The notes beneath the pieces were generated by a model. The model had not been told where the DNA came from, did not search any database, and was given only the letters and a program-made list of their open reading frames with translations. Shown one piece after another: positions 43,449 through 51,802 of a stretch of DNA of 64,000 bases; the first letter of the stretch is position 1, and each line of letters begins with the position of its first letter. The stretch spans positions 3,596,001 through 3,660,000 of the forward strand of contig NZ_JAUTAG010000001.1 of assembly GCF_030818255.1 (NCBI RefSeq), read 5' to 3'. The DNA comes from Microbacterium sp. SORGH_AS_0969 (GTDB taxonomy: Bacteria > Actinomycetota > Actinomycetes > Actinomycetales > Microbacteriaceae). A program made the position numbers and the translations under genes.

Positions 43449-44032
43449 TCCGGGCCATGTACGCGAATCTTCAGCGTCCCCCGCGCAGCGTGACCGATTG
43501 GCTGGCCGACCTCGTGCGGGCGGTCGCGATCGTCGTCGTCATCGTGTCCCTGTTCACCCTGCCGTTCACCGACTTCGCGGTGCTGTCGATGTCGCTGCCC
43601 GCGGTCATGCTGTCGCGGATGATCGGGCTGCGCTCGGGTCTCGACCTCATCACCTGCGTCACGGTGTTCGTGGCCGCGGGCAGCAACGTCATCGACCTGT
43701 ACCGCGCGTGGACGGGCTGGGACCTCGTCGTGCACCTCGCATGCACGGGCGTCCTCGCGGCTGTCGCGCTCGTGCTGCTCGATGACGCGCGCGTGATCTC
43801 CCCCACGGGTCGTCGCCGTACACCGATCGTCCTTGCGACGATCACCGGGCTCGCACTGAGCGCCGTGTGGGAGATGGTCGAGTGGTTCGGTTACCGCTTC
43901 ATCACGGATGCCATCTTCGTGACCTACGACGACACGATCGGCGACATGATGGCCGGCGGCGCGGGAGCACTCGTGGCCGGGGTGCTGGCCTCCCGATTCC
44001 GCCTGACCCGGCCCGACCGCGCCCGGCTGTAG
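43445..44032 (+). CDS. Membrane protein, DUF2238-like
   Basis: 195 residues with about five hydrophobic segments. The C-terminal motif SAVWEMVEWFGYRF ... YDDTIGDMMAGGAGALVAG, with conserved acidic residues in the membrane, is typical of the DUF2238/YjdF-like group. Its function is unknown. The ATG overlaps the previous stop by 4 nt and ends the operon; a hairpin follows before the convergent catalase gene. Confidence 0.85.
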   Translation: MIRAMYANLQRPPRSVTDWLADLVRAVAIVVVIVSLFTLPFTDFAVLSMSLPAVMLSRMIGLRSGLDLITCVTVFVAAGSNVIDLYRAWTGWDLVVHLACTGVLAAVALVLLDDARVISPTGRRRTPIVLATITGLALSAVWEMVEWFGYRFITDAIFVTYDDTIGDMMAGGAGALVAGVLASRFRLTRPDRARL

Positions 44033-44092
44033 ACGCGCGACGCGTTCCCCGCCGAGACGGATGCGTTCCCCGTCGAGGCACCCCGCCGGGGC

Positions 44093-44116
44093 GGGAGTGC
44101 CGGAACCGGCACTCCC
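44093..44116. terminator. Bidirectional terminator
   Basis: 11-bp perfect arms GGGAGTGCCGG / CCGGCACTCCC with a 2-nt loop, between convergent operons. Confidence 0.8.
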
Positions 44117-44134
44117 CGCCCCGCGGGGCAGCCG

Positions 44135-45664
44135 TCAGATCTTGCCCGCGACGTCGCGGCCCACGAGGTCGCCGTCGGGATTCGGCTCGCTGAGCTGCTC
44201 GCCGGGAGAGGTCGTGTCCTCGAGCGGCGGGAGCCCGTCTTCGACGCGAGAGCCGATCTCGGCATCCACGTTCTTCCAGTACTGCACGGCACGATCGCGG
44301 ACGTCTCTGCGCGTCACGCCGCCCACGTGTCCGGTGATGGTCTCGACGAGACGATCGCGCTCCTCGGCTGACATCACCTCGCGCACCAGAGCGCCGGCCT
44401 GTCCCCAGTCGTCGTCTTCGGGGTGCCGGGTCGCCGCCGACCGCACGAGCTCGCCGTCGCTCTGCCATCCGCCGTCACCGGCACGACGAGGATCGGCCGC
44501 GGGGCCACCCGCCGAGTTGGGAGCGTAGACGGGCACCTCGGGCGGGTTGTACTCGTAGCGCATCGCGCCCTCCTTCGAGTACGAGTGCACCTCGGTGTGC
44601 GGACGGTTGACCGGCAGCTGCTGGTAGTTCGTGCCCACGCGGTACCGGTGCGCGTCGGCGTAGCTGAAGATGCGCGCCTGCAGCATCTTGTCGGGGCTGC
44701 CGTCGATGCCGGGCACGAAGTTCGACGGTTCGAACGCGGCCTGCTCGATCTCGGCGAAGTAGTTGCCCGGGTTGCGGTTGAGCTCCATCGTGCCGACCTC
44801 GATCTCGGGGTAGTCGCTGTGCGGCCACACCTTTGTCAGGTCGAAGGGATTGAAGCGGTAGGTCTTCGCATCGTCGTAGGGCATGATCTGCACCTTGAGC
44901 GTCCACGTCGGGAACTCGCCCCGCTCGATCGCCGCATACAGGTCGCGGATGTGGAAGTCGGCGTCCTGACCCGCGATCTGGTCGGCTTCGTCCTGCGTGA
45001 GGGTCTTGTGACCGAGGTCGGTGTGGAAGTGATACTTCACCCAGAAGCGCTCGCCCTCGGCGTTGATCCACTGGTAGGTGTGCGAGCCGTAGCCGTTCAT
45101 GTGACGCCAGGAGGCCGGGATGCCACGGTCGCCCATGAGCCAGGTCACCTGGTGGGCGCTCTCGGGCGACAGCGTCCAGAAGTCCCACTGCATCGTGTTG
45201 TCGCGCAGGTGACTGCCGGGCAGGCGCTTCTGCGAGCGGATGAAGTCGGGGAACTTGATGCCGTCCTTGACGAAGAAGACGGGGGTGTTGTTGCCGACGA
45301 GGTCGTAATTTCCCTCGGTCGTGTAGAACTTCAGCGAGAATCCGCGCGGGTCGCGCCAGGTGTCGGGGCTCCCCTGCTCACCCGCGACCGACGAGAAACG
45401 TGCGAGCATCTCGGTCTCGACGCCGGGCTGGAACAGCGCCGCGCGCGTGTAGGCCGAGACATCACCGGTCGTACGGAACGTGCCGAACGCCCCGCCGCCC
45501 TTGGCGTGCACCACGCGCTCGGGAACCCGCTCGCGATTGAACTGCGCGAGCTTCTCGATCAGATAGTGGTCGGTCAGGGCGATGGAGCCGTCGGCTCCGA
45601 CGCTCTGCGAGTGCTCGTCGCTGGCGACGGGGGCGCCGCCGTTCGTGGTGGTCGGCTCGGTCAT
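44135..45664 (-). CDS. Monofunctional haem catalase
   Basis: 509 residues. It breaks down hydrogen peroxide. The active-site His is in [14 protein letters not shown], the distal Asn in [11 protein letters not shown], and the haem-ligand Tyr in [12 protein letters not shown]; the NADPH-site region is also conserved. The C-terminus is of the small-subunit type. ATG 45664 has GGAG before it in a 5' leader of about 40 nt. Its promoter is of the PafBC type, unlike the OxyR or Fur control usual for catalases, which would tie peroxide defence to DNA damage. Confidence 0.97.
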   Translation of the reverse strand: MTEPTTTNGGAPVASDEHSQSVGADGSIALTDHYLIEKLAQFNRERVPERVVHAKGGGAFGTFRTTGDVSAYTRAALFQPGVETEMLARFSSVAGEQGSPDTWRDPRGFSLKFYTTEGNYDLVGNNTPVFFVKDGIKFPDFIRSQKRLPGSHLRDNTMQWDFWTLSPESAHQVTWLMGDRGIPASWRHMNGYGSHTYQWINAEGERFWVKYHFHTDLGHKTLTQDEADQIAGQDADFHIRDLYAAIERGEFPTWTLKVQIMPYDDAKTYRFNPFDLTKVWPHSDYPEIEVGTMELNRNPGNYFAEIEQAAFEPSNFVPGIDGSPDKMLQARIFSYADAHRYRVGTNYQQLPVNRPHTEVHSYSKEGAMRYEYNPPEVPVYAPNSAGGPAADPRRAGDGGWQSDGELVRSAATRHPEDDDWGQAGALVREVMSAEERDRLVETITGHVGGVTRRDVRDRAVQYWKNVDAEIGSRVEDGLPPLEDTTSPGEQLSEPNPDGDLVGRDVAGKI

Positions 45665-45709
45665 GGCTCTCCTCACGTCGTGGGCCGGGAAACGAAAGGG
45701 CCAGGGACG

Positions 45710-45731
45710 ACGCTACGCACGGGCTCCGACA
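45710..45731 (-). promoter_or_regulatory. PafBC-type damage promoter of catalase
   Basis: TGTCGGAG (45731-45724), 8-nt spacer, -10 TAGCGT (45715-45710). Here a leader with a ribosome site follows, unlike the leaderless uvr genes. Confidence 0.75.
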
Positions 45732-45846
45732 TCGCCGAGGCATTGCGGTTCGTCCTCGGACCACGTAGGGGCCAGAGCCTGTCAATCCCCCGATCCCCGG
45801 CCGGCCGGGTCGGGAGCATGGCGGGACCGAACGAGAGGAACCGCAC

Positions 45847-46062
45847 ATGTCGAAGGATCTGTCGAAAGGCGACCGCGTCAGCTGGGACACCCCGCAGGGG
45901 CGCACGCAGGGCGAAGTCGTCGAGAAGAAGACGAAGGACTTCCAGCACGACGGCCAGAAGTTCACCGCATCCGACGACGACCCGGCCTACATCGTGAAGT
46001 CGGAGAAGTCGGGGTCGACCGCGGCTCACAAGGGGTCGGCGCTGAACAAGCTGAAGAGCTGA
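45847..46062 (+). CDS. HVA1/DUF2945 TUDOR-like small protein
   Basis: 71 residues. KGDRVSWDTPQGRTQGEVVEKK is the start of a small SH3-like barrel, and the end is DPAYIVKSEKSGSTAAHKGSALNKL, the full signature of the hypervirulence-associated HVA1/DUF2945 family. ATG 45847 has GAGAGGA. The function of the family is unknown; it may bind nucleic acid or be stress-related. A pair of palindromic repeats follows. Confidence 0.9.
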   Translation: MSKDLSKGDRVSWDTPQGRTQGEVVEKKTKDFQHDGQKFTASDDDPAYIVKSEKSGSTAAHKGSALNKLKS

Positions 46063-46070
46063 CCGCGGAC

Positions 46071-46127
46071 GCTTCGACGGGCTCAGCGGCCGCCCAGGAC
46101 CCTGAGCCTGTCGAAGGGACCGGAACC
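46071..46127. repeat. Palindromic intergenic repeat, copy 1
   Basis: GCTTCGACGGGCTCAG opens it and CCTGAGCCTGTCGAAGGG with ACCGGAACC closes it; the ends are near-perfect inverted repeats (CTTCGAC..GCTCAG versus CTGAGCCTGTCGAAG). REP/mobile-palindrome style sequences of this kind occur many times in Microbacterium-type genomes. Confidence 0.7.
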
Positions 46128-46140
46128 ACGAAGACCGGCG

Positions 46141-46202
46141 GCTTCGACAAGCTCAGCCACCTCCGCACCCGGGTCCCTGAGCCTGTCGAAGGGACCGGAA
46201 CC
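46141..46202. repeat. Palindromic intergenic repeat, copy 2
   Basis: Same element, GCTTCGACAAGCTCAG to CCTGAGCCTGTCGAAGGG plus ACCGGAACC, 13 nt after copy 1 in the same orientation. Together they lie between convergent genes and can fold as terminators. Confidence 0.7.
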
Positions 46203-46205
46203 CGC

Positions 46206-47648
46206 TCATTCCCCCTTCGCGTCCCGCCGCTTCCGCATCTGCGCCAGGGCCAGCCCCAGCCGGTGGTTGCCCGCCAGTACGTCCTCGTGACGCTCGAGGA
46301 ACTCCCAGTACGCGTCGGTGAACACCGACTCCTTGGCATCCTGAGCCGACGGCCACCACGAGCCCATCTTCTGCAGATAGGCCCCACCCGAGACGTAGGG
46401 CTTGGTGGCCACGAAGCCGCCGTCGGCGAACTGGCTCATGCCCATGACGTTCGGCACCATCACCCAGTCGTATGCGTCCACGAACAGCGCGAGGAACCAC
46501 GCGTTCACCTGACGTGGCGCGTACCCCTGCAGCAGGAACCAGTTGCCCAGCACCATGAGTCGCTCGATGTGATGCGCGTAGCCCCAGCTGTGCACCCGCT
46601 CCAGAACCGTGCGCACCGGCACGGGCAGGTCGCTCGGCATCCGTTCTCCGGAGTACCAGTACTTCTGGATCCGCTTCTCGAGGTGCAGCGCGTTGACGTG
46701 CTCGAGCTTCGGGTGCGCGCGGTACATCCCGCGCATGTATTCGCGCCACCCGATCACCTGACGGATGAACCCCTCGACGGATGCCAGAGGGGCATCGGTG
46801 CGGGTCGATGCGGCGACCACCTCCTCGACGGTGAGCAGCCCGATGTTCAGCATCGGCGAGATGATCGCGTGGAAGAGGAACGGCTCGTCGGCCTTCATCG
46901 CGTCCTCGTACCGGCCGAAGTCGTGCAGGCGCTCGGCGACGAAGACGTCGAGCCAGTCGCGGGAATCCTCGGGCGTGACGGGGAGCCAGAAATCGGCCGC
47001 GCGCCCGGGGTGCTCGGGGTAGCGCGCGTCCACGTCGGCGATCACCGCCCGGGTGATCTCGTCGTGCTCGAGCTGAGGGAGGGGCGGGATCTCGACGCCC
47101 TTCTTCGGCAACGGCTTGCGGTTGTCGGCGTCGAAGTTCCAGCGTCGACCGGCAGGCTTGCCGCCGTCCATCAGGATGCCGGTGCGCCGGCGCTGCCAGT
47201 GGTAGAAGTCCTCCATGAGCGGCGTCGGGTGCTCGGCGAACCAGGCGTCGACCTCTTCTTCGGGGGTGAGGAAGAGCCCGTCCGGGAGGACGTCGGTCTC
47301 GACGTCGTGATCGGCGCAGATGCGGGCGATCCGTTCGTCGACCGGGCGGTTCGGATCGCTCATCCACGTCAACTCGGTGACGCGGTGCTCCCGCAGCAGG
47401 CGTTCCAGACCCGCCTTGAAGCCGAGGTCGTCGGCGAGGGTGATCCGACGCACCGTCCGCCCCTCGGCCTCGAGCCGGGCGGCGGTGTGCCGCATCGCCG
47501 AGATCAACAGCACGATCTTGTGCCGGTGGTACGGGAGCTTGCGGAAGCGGGGCGCCGACTCGATGAAGAAGAACTCCTCGACATCGTCGTCGGCGTAGGC
47601 GGGGTGCTCGGCGAACTGCTGCGTCGCGAGGATCAGTGCGGCCCTCAC
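46206..47648 (-). CDS. Cryptochrome/photolyase of the FeS-BCP (PhrB-like) family without cluster cysteines
   Basis: 480 residues. The N-terminal antenna-type domain (LPYHRHKIVLLISAMRH) and the C-terminal FAD domain match bacterial cryptochromes with an iron-sulfur cluster: WREYMRGMYRAHP, MVLGNWFLLQG, DAYDWVMVPNVMGMSQFADGG, TTKPY-like ATKPYVSGGAYLQKM. In the family four cysteines bind [4Fe-4S] (one in GNFC, others just after the SGGAY segment). Here the protein has a single Cys in all (ARICADH), so the cluster cannot form in the known way. The GTG at 47648 overlaps the DUF2256 stop. Such enzymes repair (6-4) photoproducts or sense light; the role here is inferred. Confidence 0.88.
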   Translation of the reverse strand: MRAALILATQQFAEHPAYADDDVEEFFFIESAPRFRKLPYHRHKIVLLISAMRHTAARLEAEGRTVRRITLADDLGFKAGLERLLREHRVTELTWMSDPNRPVDERIARICADHDVETDVLPDGLFLTPEEEVDAWFAEHPTPLMEDFYHWQRRRTGILMDGGKPAGRRWNFDADNRKPLPKKGVEIPPLPQLEHDEITRAVIADVDARYPEHPGRAADFWLPVTPEDSRDWLDVFVAERLHDFGRYEDAMKADEPFLFHAIISPMLNIGLLTVEEVVAASTRTDAPLASVEGFIRQVIGWREYMRGMYRAHPKLEHVNALHLEKRIQKYWYSGERMPSDLPVPVRTVLERVHSWGYAHHIERLMVLGNWFLLQGYAPRQVNAWFLALFVDAYDWVMVPNVMGMSQFADGGFVATKPYVSGGAYLQKMGSWWPSAQDAKESVFTDAYWEFLERHEDVLAGNHRLGLALAQMRKRRDAKGE

Positions 47649-47800
47649 GCGCGCCGCCTCTGTCTTGCGGCGTTGGCGCGACACCCACGCGAGCAGTAGA
47701 GGACCTCGTCCCACTGGTCACGTCCGCTCCACCGCTTGCGATCGGTGAACGGGCGTCCGCAGTAAGCGCACGGCTTGGAGCGCACCTCGGGTCGTGACAT
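47645..47800 (-). CDS. DUF2256 zinc-ribbon protein
   Basis: 51 residues, too short for many gene callers. MSRPEVRSKPCAYCGRPF and LYCSRGCRANAARQRRRA show the CxxC...CxxxC ribbon and the RxW spacing of DUF2256. This family is commonly encoded beside FeS-BCP photolyases, as here, with a GTGA overlap. Its role in that pair is unknown; the basic tail suggests nucleic acid binding. Confidence 0.85.
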   Translation of the reverse strand: MSRPEVRSKPCAYCGRPFTDRKRWSGRDQWDEVLYCSRGCRANAARQRRRA

Positions 47801-47967
47801 GGCGTCATCGTCGCAAAACGCGACTCGTAACGTCGGGGGCTTGCGCTGGCACGCGGGGCGCTCACACAAGCGCTCCCGCACGGCGCTGACGCCCGCAGCG
47901 CTGACACACACGGGGAGCACGCGCAAGGCCCGCACGCAATCGCGGGAGTCCGTGATCGGGTCGCCCG

Positions 47968-48099
47968 ATGGACACGACACCGGACCGTACGAACGACACC
48001 GCCGACGAGCCCGACGAGCTCGAGACCGCCGACGCGCCAGAGATTCCCGACACGACCGACGACGACGGCGAGCCCGTCGACAACCCCTCCGGAGGATGA
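47968..48099 (+). CDS. Possible small acidic protein, 43 residues
   Basis: ATG GAC ACG at 47968 opens MDTTPDRTNDTADEPDELET..., ending DNPSGG and a stop at 48099. It is almost entirely Asp, Glu, Thr and Pro, with a GGGAG about 20 nt upstream and a perfect hairpin 7 nt after the stop. Short acidic proteins of this kind are often annotated as hypothetical in Microbacterium. Weakly supported. Confidence 0.4.
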   Translation: MDTTPDRTNDTADEPDELETADAPEIPDTTDDDGEPVDNPSGG

Positions 48100-48105
48100 C
48101 GCACA

Positions 48106-48133
48106 CGAAGGGCCCCGCGCGCGGGGCCCTTCG
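48106..48133. terminator. Terminator, perfect 28-bp palindrome
   Basis: Half-site CGAAGGGCCCCGCG followed by its exact complement, between convergent genes. Confidence 0.85.
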
Positions 48134-48138
48134 TCGCA

Positions 48139-48630
48139 TCAGTCGGTCAGATCGAACTTCTCGTTCTCGCCGCCCTTCGGACGCTCGCCGGTCACTTTCG
48201 ACGTGACCAGGGCGATCGCCGTCGCGAGGCGCCCTCCTGCACTTCCCCAGTACTCGCCGGTCAGCGCGGAGACCTTCAGCAGCGTGACCCCCGGGGACTC
48301 GGGGCCGTCCGGGAACCACGCCTCGACCGTCGTCGACCACAGCTCCTTGAGCTTCGCGAGGTCGTCGACGACCTCGGCGTGACCGGCGAGCGACAGCCAC
48401 GTGCTGTCCGAGCTGAACGACAGTCCGACCTTCGGGTCCCGCCGCACGTGCTCGACGGCCGAGGCGTGCGTACCGACGATGAACCACAGGTCGCCGTCGG
48501 ACTCCCGCTCCTGGACTGTCAACGGGTGAGCGTGGAGCGCGCCGTCCTCGGCCCGCGTGGTGACCATGGCGAAGCGGAACTTCTTCAGTAGTTTGTTGAG
48601 CGTTTCCAGCTCGGTGTCGGTGGATGACAT
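48139..48630 (-). CDS. Pyridoxamine 5'-phosphate oxidase-like flavin-binding protein (general stress 26 type)
   Basis: 163 residues. The split-barrel FMN fold begins KFRFAMVTTRAEDGALHAHPLTV, followed by DLWFIVGTHASAVEH and VGLSFSSDSTWLSLAG; the end TGERPKGGENEKFDL is typical of the GsiB/general-stress-26 type group. ATG 48630 has GAGGGAG. It probably binds FMN or F420 and reduces small molecules under stress. Stand-alone gene. Confidence 0.9.
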   Translation of the reverse strand: MSSTDTELETLNKLLKKFRFAMVTTRAEDGALHAHPLTVQERESDGDLWFIVGTHASAVEHVRRDPKVGLSFSSDSTWLSLAGHAEVVDDLAKLKELWSTTVEAWFPDGPESPGVTLLKVSALTGEYWGSAGGRLATAIALVTSKVTGERPKGGENEKFDLTD

Positions 48631-48683
48631 GACACTCCCTCTTTCTGACGAATCCCCAGCCCACCGGCTCACTCCGACGAGCG

Positions 48684-49034
48684 CTACGCGTTGACGTCAG
48701 GGCCGTCGTCTGCTCTCGGCGGGGCGAGCCGATCGAGCTCTGCGAGCGCCTCGCCGGCGCGGTCGAGGCGAGAGGCCACGTCCTCTTCCCACCACCGCGG
48801 TCCGCGCTCGCCGAGCCCCGTCTTGGCGAGTCCGACGCGTCGACGCGCGTCAGCCGTTCCGTCAGCGTCCCCCGCGCGTTTCGTCGTCCGCACCGCGGAG
48901 CGAGCCCGTCCGAGGTGCGATCTCAAGCGGTCGACCAGCCCCGGCGGGAGCGACGGATCCGTGCGGCGCCATCGACGACCTTCGATCACGAGCCAGCGTT
49001 CATCGTCGGTGGAGTCGTCGATCCCGGATGCCAT
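48684..49034 (-). CDS. Conserved hypothetical protein, 116 residues
   Basis: Starts MASGIDDSTDDERWLVIEGRRWRRTDP, followed by long helices with many arginines (LVDRLRSHLGRARSAVRTTKR, WWEEDVASRLDRAGEALAEL). A repeated feature in actinobacteria is the WLVIxGRRWRxTDPxxP start, sometimes misnamed Tol biopolymer transporter. The sequence shows no signal or membrane helix. TGGACT lies 6 nt before the ATG. The function is unknown. Confidence 0.75.
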   Translation of the reverse strand: MASGIDDSTDDERWLVIEGRRWRRTDPSLPPGLVDRLRSHLGRARSAVRTTKRAGDADGTADARRRVGLAKTGLGERGPRWWEEDVASRLDRAGEALAELDRLAPPRADDGPDVNA

Positions 49035-49224
49035 GCCCCCAGTCCACCGTCCGGCGACGTCCGCGAAAATCTCCCGGGCGTCCCGTGGGCATCCGTGCTA
49101 CCGTTGAATCATCAATTCTGGGATTTGCTTCATGGACGCCCGCCTCATCGATGAGATGTCGGGCGGACGGCACCGAGCCGTTCACCATCAGAATCCCCCT
49201 CTATCTCGTCGCGCGGCACGCTCG

Positions 49225-49548
49225 ATGACATCGGTCATCGCCTGCCTCCCGCGGAAAGTTTCTGTGTCTTCGCTTCACCCTTCGCCACTGTCGTGGCGCC
49301 AGGCCGATCTCGACGTCTTCGTCGCGACGGCCGGATCCGACTATGCCGGTTTCGTCGGCGCGGCCACCTCGGGCTTTGAAGCCCAGGGTCCGCTCGGCGA
49401 GAACCTCGGCATTCACACGTCCGTCGGGGCGGCTCAGGCCGCTGTCGACGGGCATCGCGTACGCGGCACCACCTCGGTGTCGCGGCGTCCCCGTCCGCTC
49501 CGCATTCGTCGGAACGGCGCCCACGGTCGCTTATGCGGCCCAACATGA
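49225..49548 (+). CDS. Hypothetical protein upstream of the cold shock gene
   Basis: 107 residues. A core WRQADLDVFVATAGSDYAGF, with GFEAQGPLGENLGIHTS and an alanine helix VGAAQAAVDGHR, gives two short beta-sheet segments of the kind I associate with small proteins next to csp genes in Microbacteriaceae, but I cannot name the family. The tail is very basic. It is 16 nt upstream of cspA on the same strand. The stretch before it (49035-49224) is AT-rich and probably holds the promoter (TACCGT at about 49106). Confidence 0.6.
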   Translation: MTSVIACLPRKVSVSSLHPSPLSWRQADLDVFVATAGSDYAGFVGAATSGFEAQGPLGENLGIHTSVGAAQAAVDGHRVRGTTSVSRRPRPLRIRRNGAHGRLCGPT

Positions 49549-49564
49549 ATAAAGGAAGAACACG

Positions 49565-49768
49565 ATGGCCACTGGCACCGTGAAATGGTTCAACTCCGAA
49601 AAGGGCTACGGCTTCATCGCTCCCGATGACGGCTCCGCCGACCTGTTCGCGCACTTCAGCGCGATCCAGGGCAACGGCTTCAAGGAGCTGACGGAAGCGC
49701 AGAAGGTCGAATTCGACGCCGAGCAGGGCCCCAAGGGCATGCAGGCGGCGAACATCCGCCCCCTCTAA
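49565..49768 (+). CDS. Cold shock protein, CspA family
   Basis: 67 residues, the standard length. RNA-binding motifs RNP1 ([10 protein letters not shown]) and RNP2 (LFAHFSAIQ) are present after [10 protein letters not shown]. It melts RNA structure, in the cold or in general. A ribosome site AAGGAAG precedes it, and a strong hairpin terminates it. Cold induction fits the neighbouring fatty acid desaturase. Confidence 0.96.
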   Translation: MATGTVKWFNSEKGYGFIAPDDGSADLFAHFSAIQGNGFKELTEAQKVEFDAEQGPKGMQAANIRPL

Positions 49769-49781
49769 GCTCCGCAACACC

Positions 49782-49822
49782 CGAAGGCCGGGTCTGCCGC
49801 ACGTGCGGCGGCCCGGCTTTCG
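49782..49822. terminator. cspA terminator hairpin
   Basis: Arms CGAAGGCCGGG / CCCGGCTTTCG around an inner CCGCACGTGCGG palindrome, 14 nt after the stop. Confidence 0.85.
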
Positions 49823-49942
49823 TTGTGCTCGCAGGTGAACGGAGAGGGTCCGGCAGATGTGTATTCCCCGTGAGGCTCCTGCACATGTGGATGTATACCG
49901 GAGTCCTCATACGTCGGCACGTAGGGTTGGCCGAACCCGAGG

Positions 49943-51097
49943 ATGCCTCCCGGGATCCCGACTCCGGTCACCTCAAACGAGGAGCAGTTCATCGCCTCCA
50001 CCATCGTCGAGTCCCGTCTCGGCCCCGTTCGTCAGACCTACTCCGGCACCACCGAATTCCCCCCGATCGCGAAGGCCTACACAGAGCTGTCCCAGGTCGT
50101 TCGCGAGAGCGGACTCCTCGTCCGCACCCGCGTGTTCTACGCTCTCGTCGGCTCCGCCCTCGTCCTGGCCTTCGCCGGCTGCATCGCCGGATTCGTGCTC
50201 CTCGGCGACAGCTGGTTCCAGCTGCTGATCGCCGCAGCCCTCGGCATCCTGTTCACGCAGGTGGCGTTCCTCGCCCACGAGGCGAACCACCGTCAGATCT
50301 TCGCCTCGGGCCCCGCGAACGATCGTCTGGCGCTGTGGATCGGCAACGGCGTCGTCGGCATGAGCCAGTCGTGGTGGGCCTCGAAGCACACCCGTCACCA
50401 CGCCAACCCCAACCGCGTCGGCAAGGACCCCGACATCGAGATCGACACCATCTCGTTCCTCGACGAGGACGCGGCCAAGGCCCGCGGCATCCAGCGCTGG
50501 ATCACCCAGCGGCAGGGCTGGCTCTTCTTCCCCCTGCTGACGCTGGAGGGCCTCAACCTGCACGTGCTGGCCATCCGCCACCTGCTCTCGCGCGGCGAGG
50601 TCAAGGGTCGCTGGACCGAGCTGGGACTCATCGCCCTGCGCTTCACGGTCTTCGTGGCCCCGGTCTTCGTGTTCCTCCCCCTCGGCATGGCCTTCGCGTT
50701 CCTCGGTGTCCAGCTCGCGGTGTTCGGCGTGTACATGGGCGCCTCGTTCGCGCCCAACCACAAGGGCATGGCGGTGATCGCTCCCGGCGCGAAGCTCGAC
50801 TTCTTCAGCAAGCAGGTGCGGACCTCGCGCAACATCTCAGGCGGCTGGTGGGCCACCTGGCTCATGGGCGGGCTGAACTATCAGATCGAGCACCACCTGT
50901 TCCCGAACATGCCGCGGCCGCACCTGAGCCGCGCGCGCGAGATCGTCATCGAGCACTGCCAGACCCTCGGCGTGCCCTACGTCGAGACGACGCTGCTGCA
51001 GTCCTACGGCATCGTGATCCAGTACCTGAACCGCGTCGGCCTCGCGGCCCGCGACCCGTTCGAGTGCCCGCTGACCTCGGCGGCCCGCCGGGTCTGA
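49943..51097 (+). CDS. Membrane fatty acid desaturase
   Basis: Up to 384 residues. The three histidine boxes of acyl-lipid desaturases are HEANH, HTRHH and QIEHHLFP, with four membrane segments between and around them. It puts double bonds into membrane lipids, consistent with cold adaptation near cspA. The start is doubtful: ATG 49943 has no proper ribosome site, while homologues begin near ASTIVESRLGPVRQTYSG; a good AACGAGGAG sits at 49977, but the codon at the right distance is ATC, not a normal start. A terminator follows. Confidence 0.92.
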   Translation: MPPGIPTPVTSNEEQFIASTIVESRLGPVRQTYSGTTEFPPIAKAYTELSQVVRESGLLVRTRVFYALVGSALVLAFAGCIAGFVLLGDSWFQLLIAAALGILFTQVAFLAHEANHRQIFASGPANDRLALWIGNGVVGMSQSWWASKHTRHHANPNRVGKDPDIEIDTISFLDEDAAKARGIQRWITQRQGWLFFPLLTLEGLNLHVLAIRHLLSRGEVKGRWTELGLIALRFTVFVAPVFVFLPLGMAFAFLGVQLAVFGVYMGASFAPNHKGMAVIAPGAKLDFFSKQVRTSRNISGGWWATWLMGGLNYQIEHHLFPNMPRPHLSRAREIVIEHCQTLGVPYVETTLLQSYGIVIQYLNRVGLAARDPFECPLTSAARRV

Positions 51098-51110
51098 GCC
51101 CGCACGCACG

Positions 51111-51152
51111 GGGAAGGGCGTCGCACCGGGAGACCGGTTGCGGCGCCCTTCC
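51111..51152. terminator. Desaturase terminator hairpin
   Basis: Imperfect arms GGGAAGGGCG-TCGCA-CCGG with complement CCGG-TTGCG-GCGCCCTTCC; starts about 13 nt after the stop. Confidence 0.75.
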
Positions 51153-51247
51153 TCTGTCCGTCACCCGTGCGTGCAGCCTCTGCTACGGACACTCGCCCCG
51201 GCCGTCTCCCCGCCCTATCGGGTCACGCATACGCGGACGATACGCCG

Positions 51248-51751
51248 TCAGTCGCGGACGACCTCGTGCAGGGCGAGATCGCGGATCGTCCCCTCGGCCA
51301 GCGTGAGAGTCATCATCGTGCACCGCGGCTGTCGTCGGCGGTCCGTCGGCGATCCGGGGTTCAGCAGACGCACACCCGCCGGTGTCGAGGTGTCCCACGG
51401 GATGTGGCTGTGCCCGAACACGAGCAGGTCGGTGTCCGGGAACGCGGCGTCCATCCGTCTCTCCCGGCCGGTCGCGGCACCCGTCTCGTGGACCACGGCG
51501 ACGCGGACCCCCTCGATCTCGGCGCGCGCGATCTCGGGCAGTCGAGCGCGCAGATCGGCACCGTCGTTGTTCCCCCACACCCCCAGCACGGGCCCGAGGG
51601 AGAGGAGCCCGTCCAGCACCGCCTCGGTCACCCAATCCCCCGCATGGACGATCAGATCGACCTCGGATGCCGCTCTGCGCACGGCATCCGGAATCGACCG
51701 GGCTCTCTTCGGGACGTGCGTATCGGCCACGAGCAGCAGTCGGGTCGCCAT
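51248..51751 (-). CDS. Metallophosphoesterase of the YfcE/MJ0936 type
   Basis: 167 residues. Metal motifs VADTHVP (DxH), IVHAGDWV (GD), GVWGNNDG (GNxD), VVHETG and FGHSHIPW (GHxH) are all in order. It is probably a phosphodiesterase for small nucleotides. ATG 51751 lies exactly 6 nt after TAGCGT, so I prefer it to GTG 51754. It is divergent from the response regulator. Confidence 0.93.
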   Translation of the reverse strand: MATRLLLVADTHVPKRARSIPDAVRRAASEVDLIVHAGDWVTEAVLDGLLSLGPVLGVWGNNDGADLRARLPEIARAEIEGVRVAVVHETGAATGRERRMDAAFPDTDLLVFGHSHIPWDTSTPAGVRLLNPGSPTDRRRQPRCTMMTLTLAEGTIRDLALHEVVRD

Positions 51752-51802
51752 CACTCCACGCTACATACGCTCGCGATACGCCGTCCCGCCTACCATGACG
51801 GG

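Noticed and set aside
47645..48664. A long minus-strand frame extending DUF2256 upstream to 48664
   Set aside because: The extra N-terminal part is Arg-rich shadow of the stress flavin gene and intergenic DNA; the DUF2256 start at 47800 gives the full domain.
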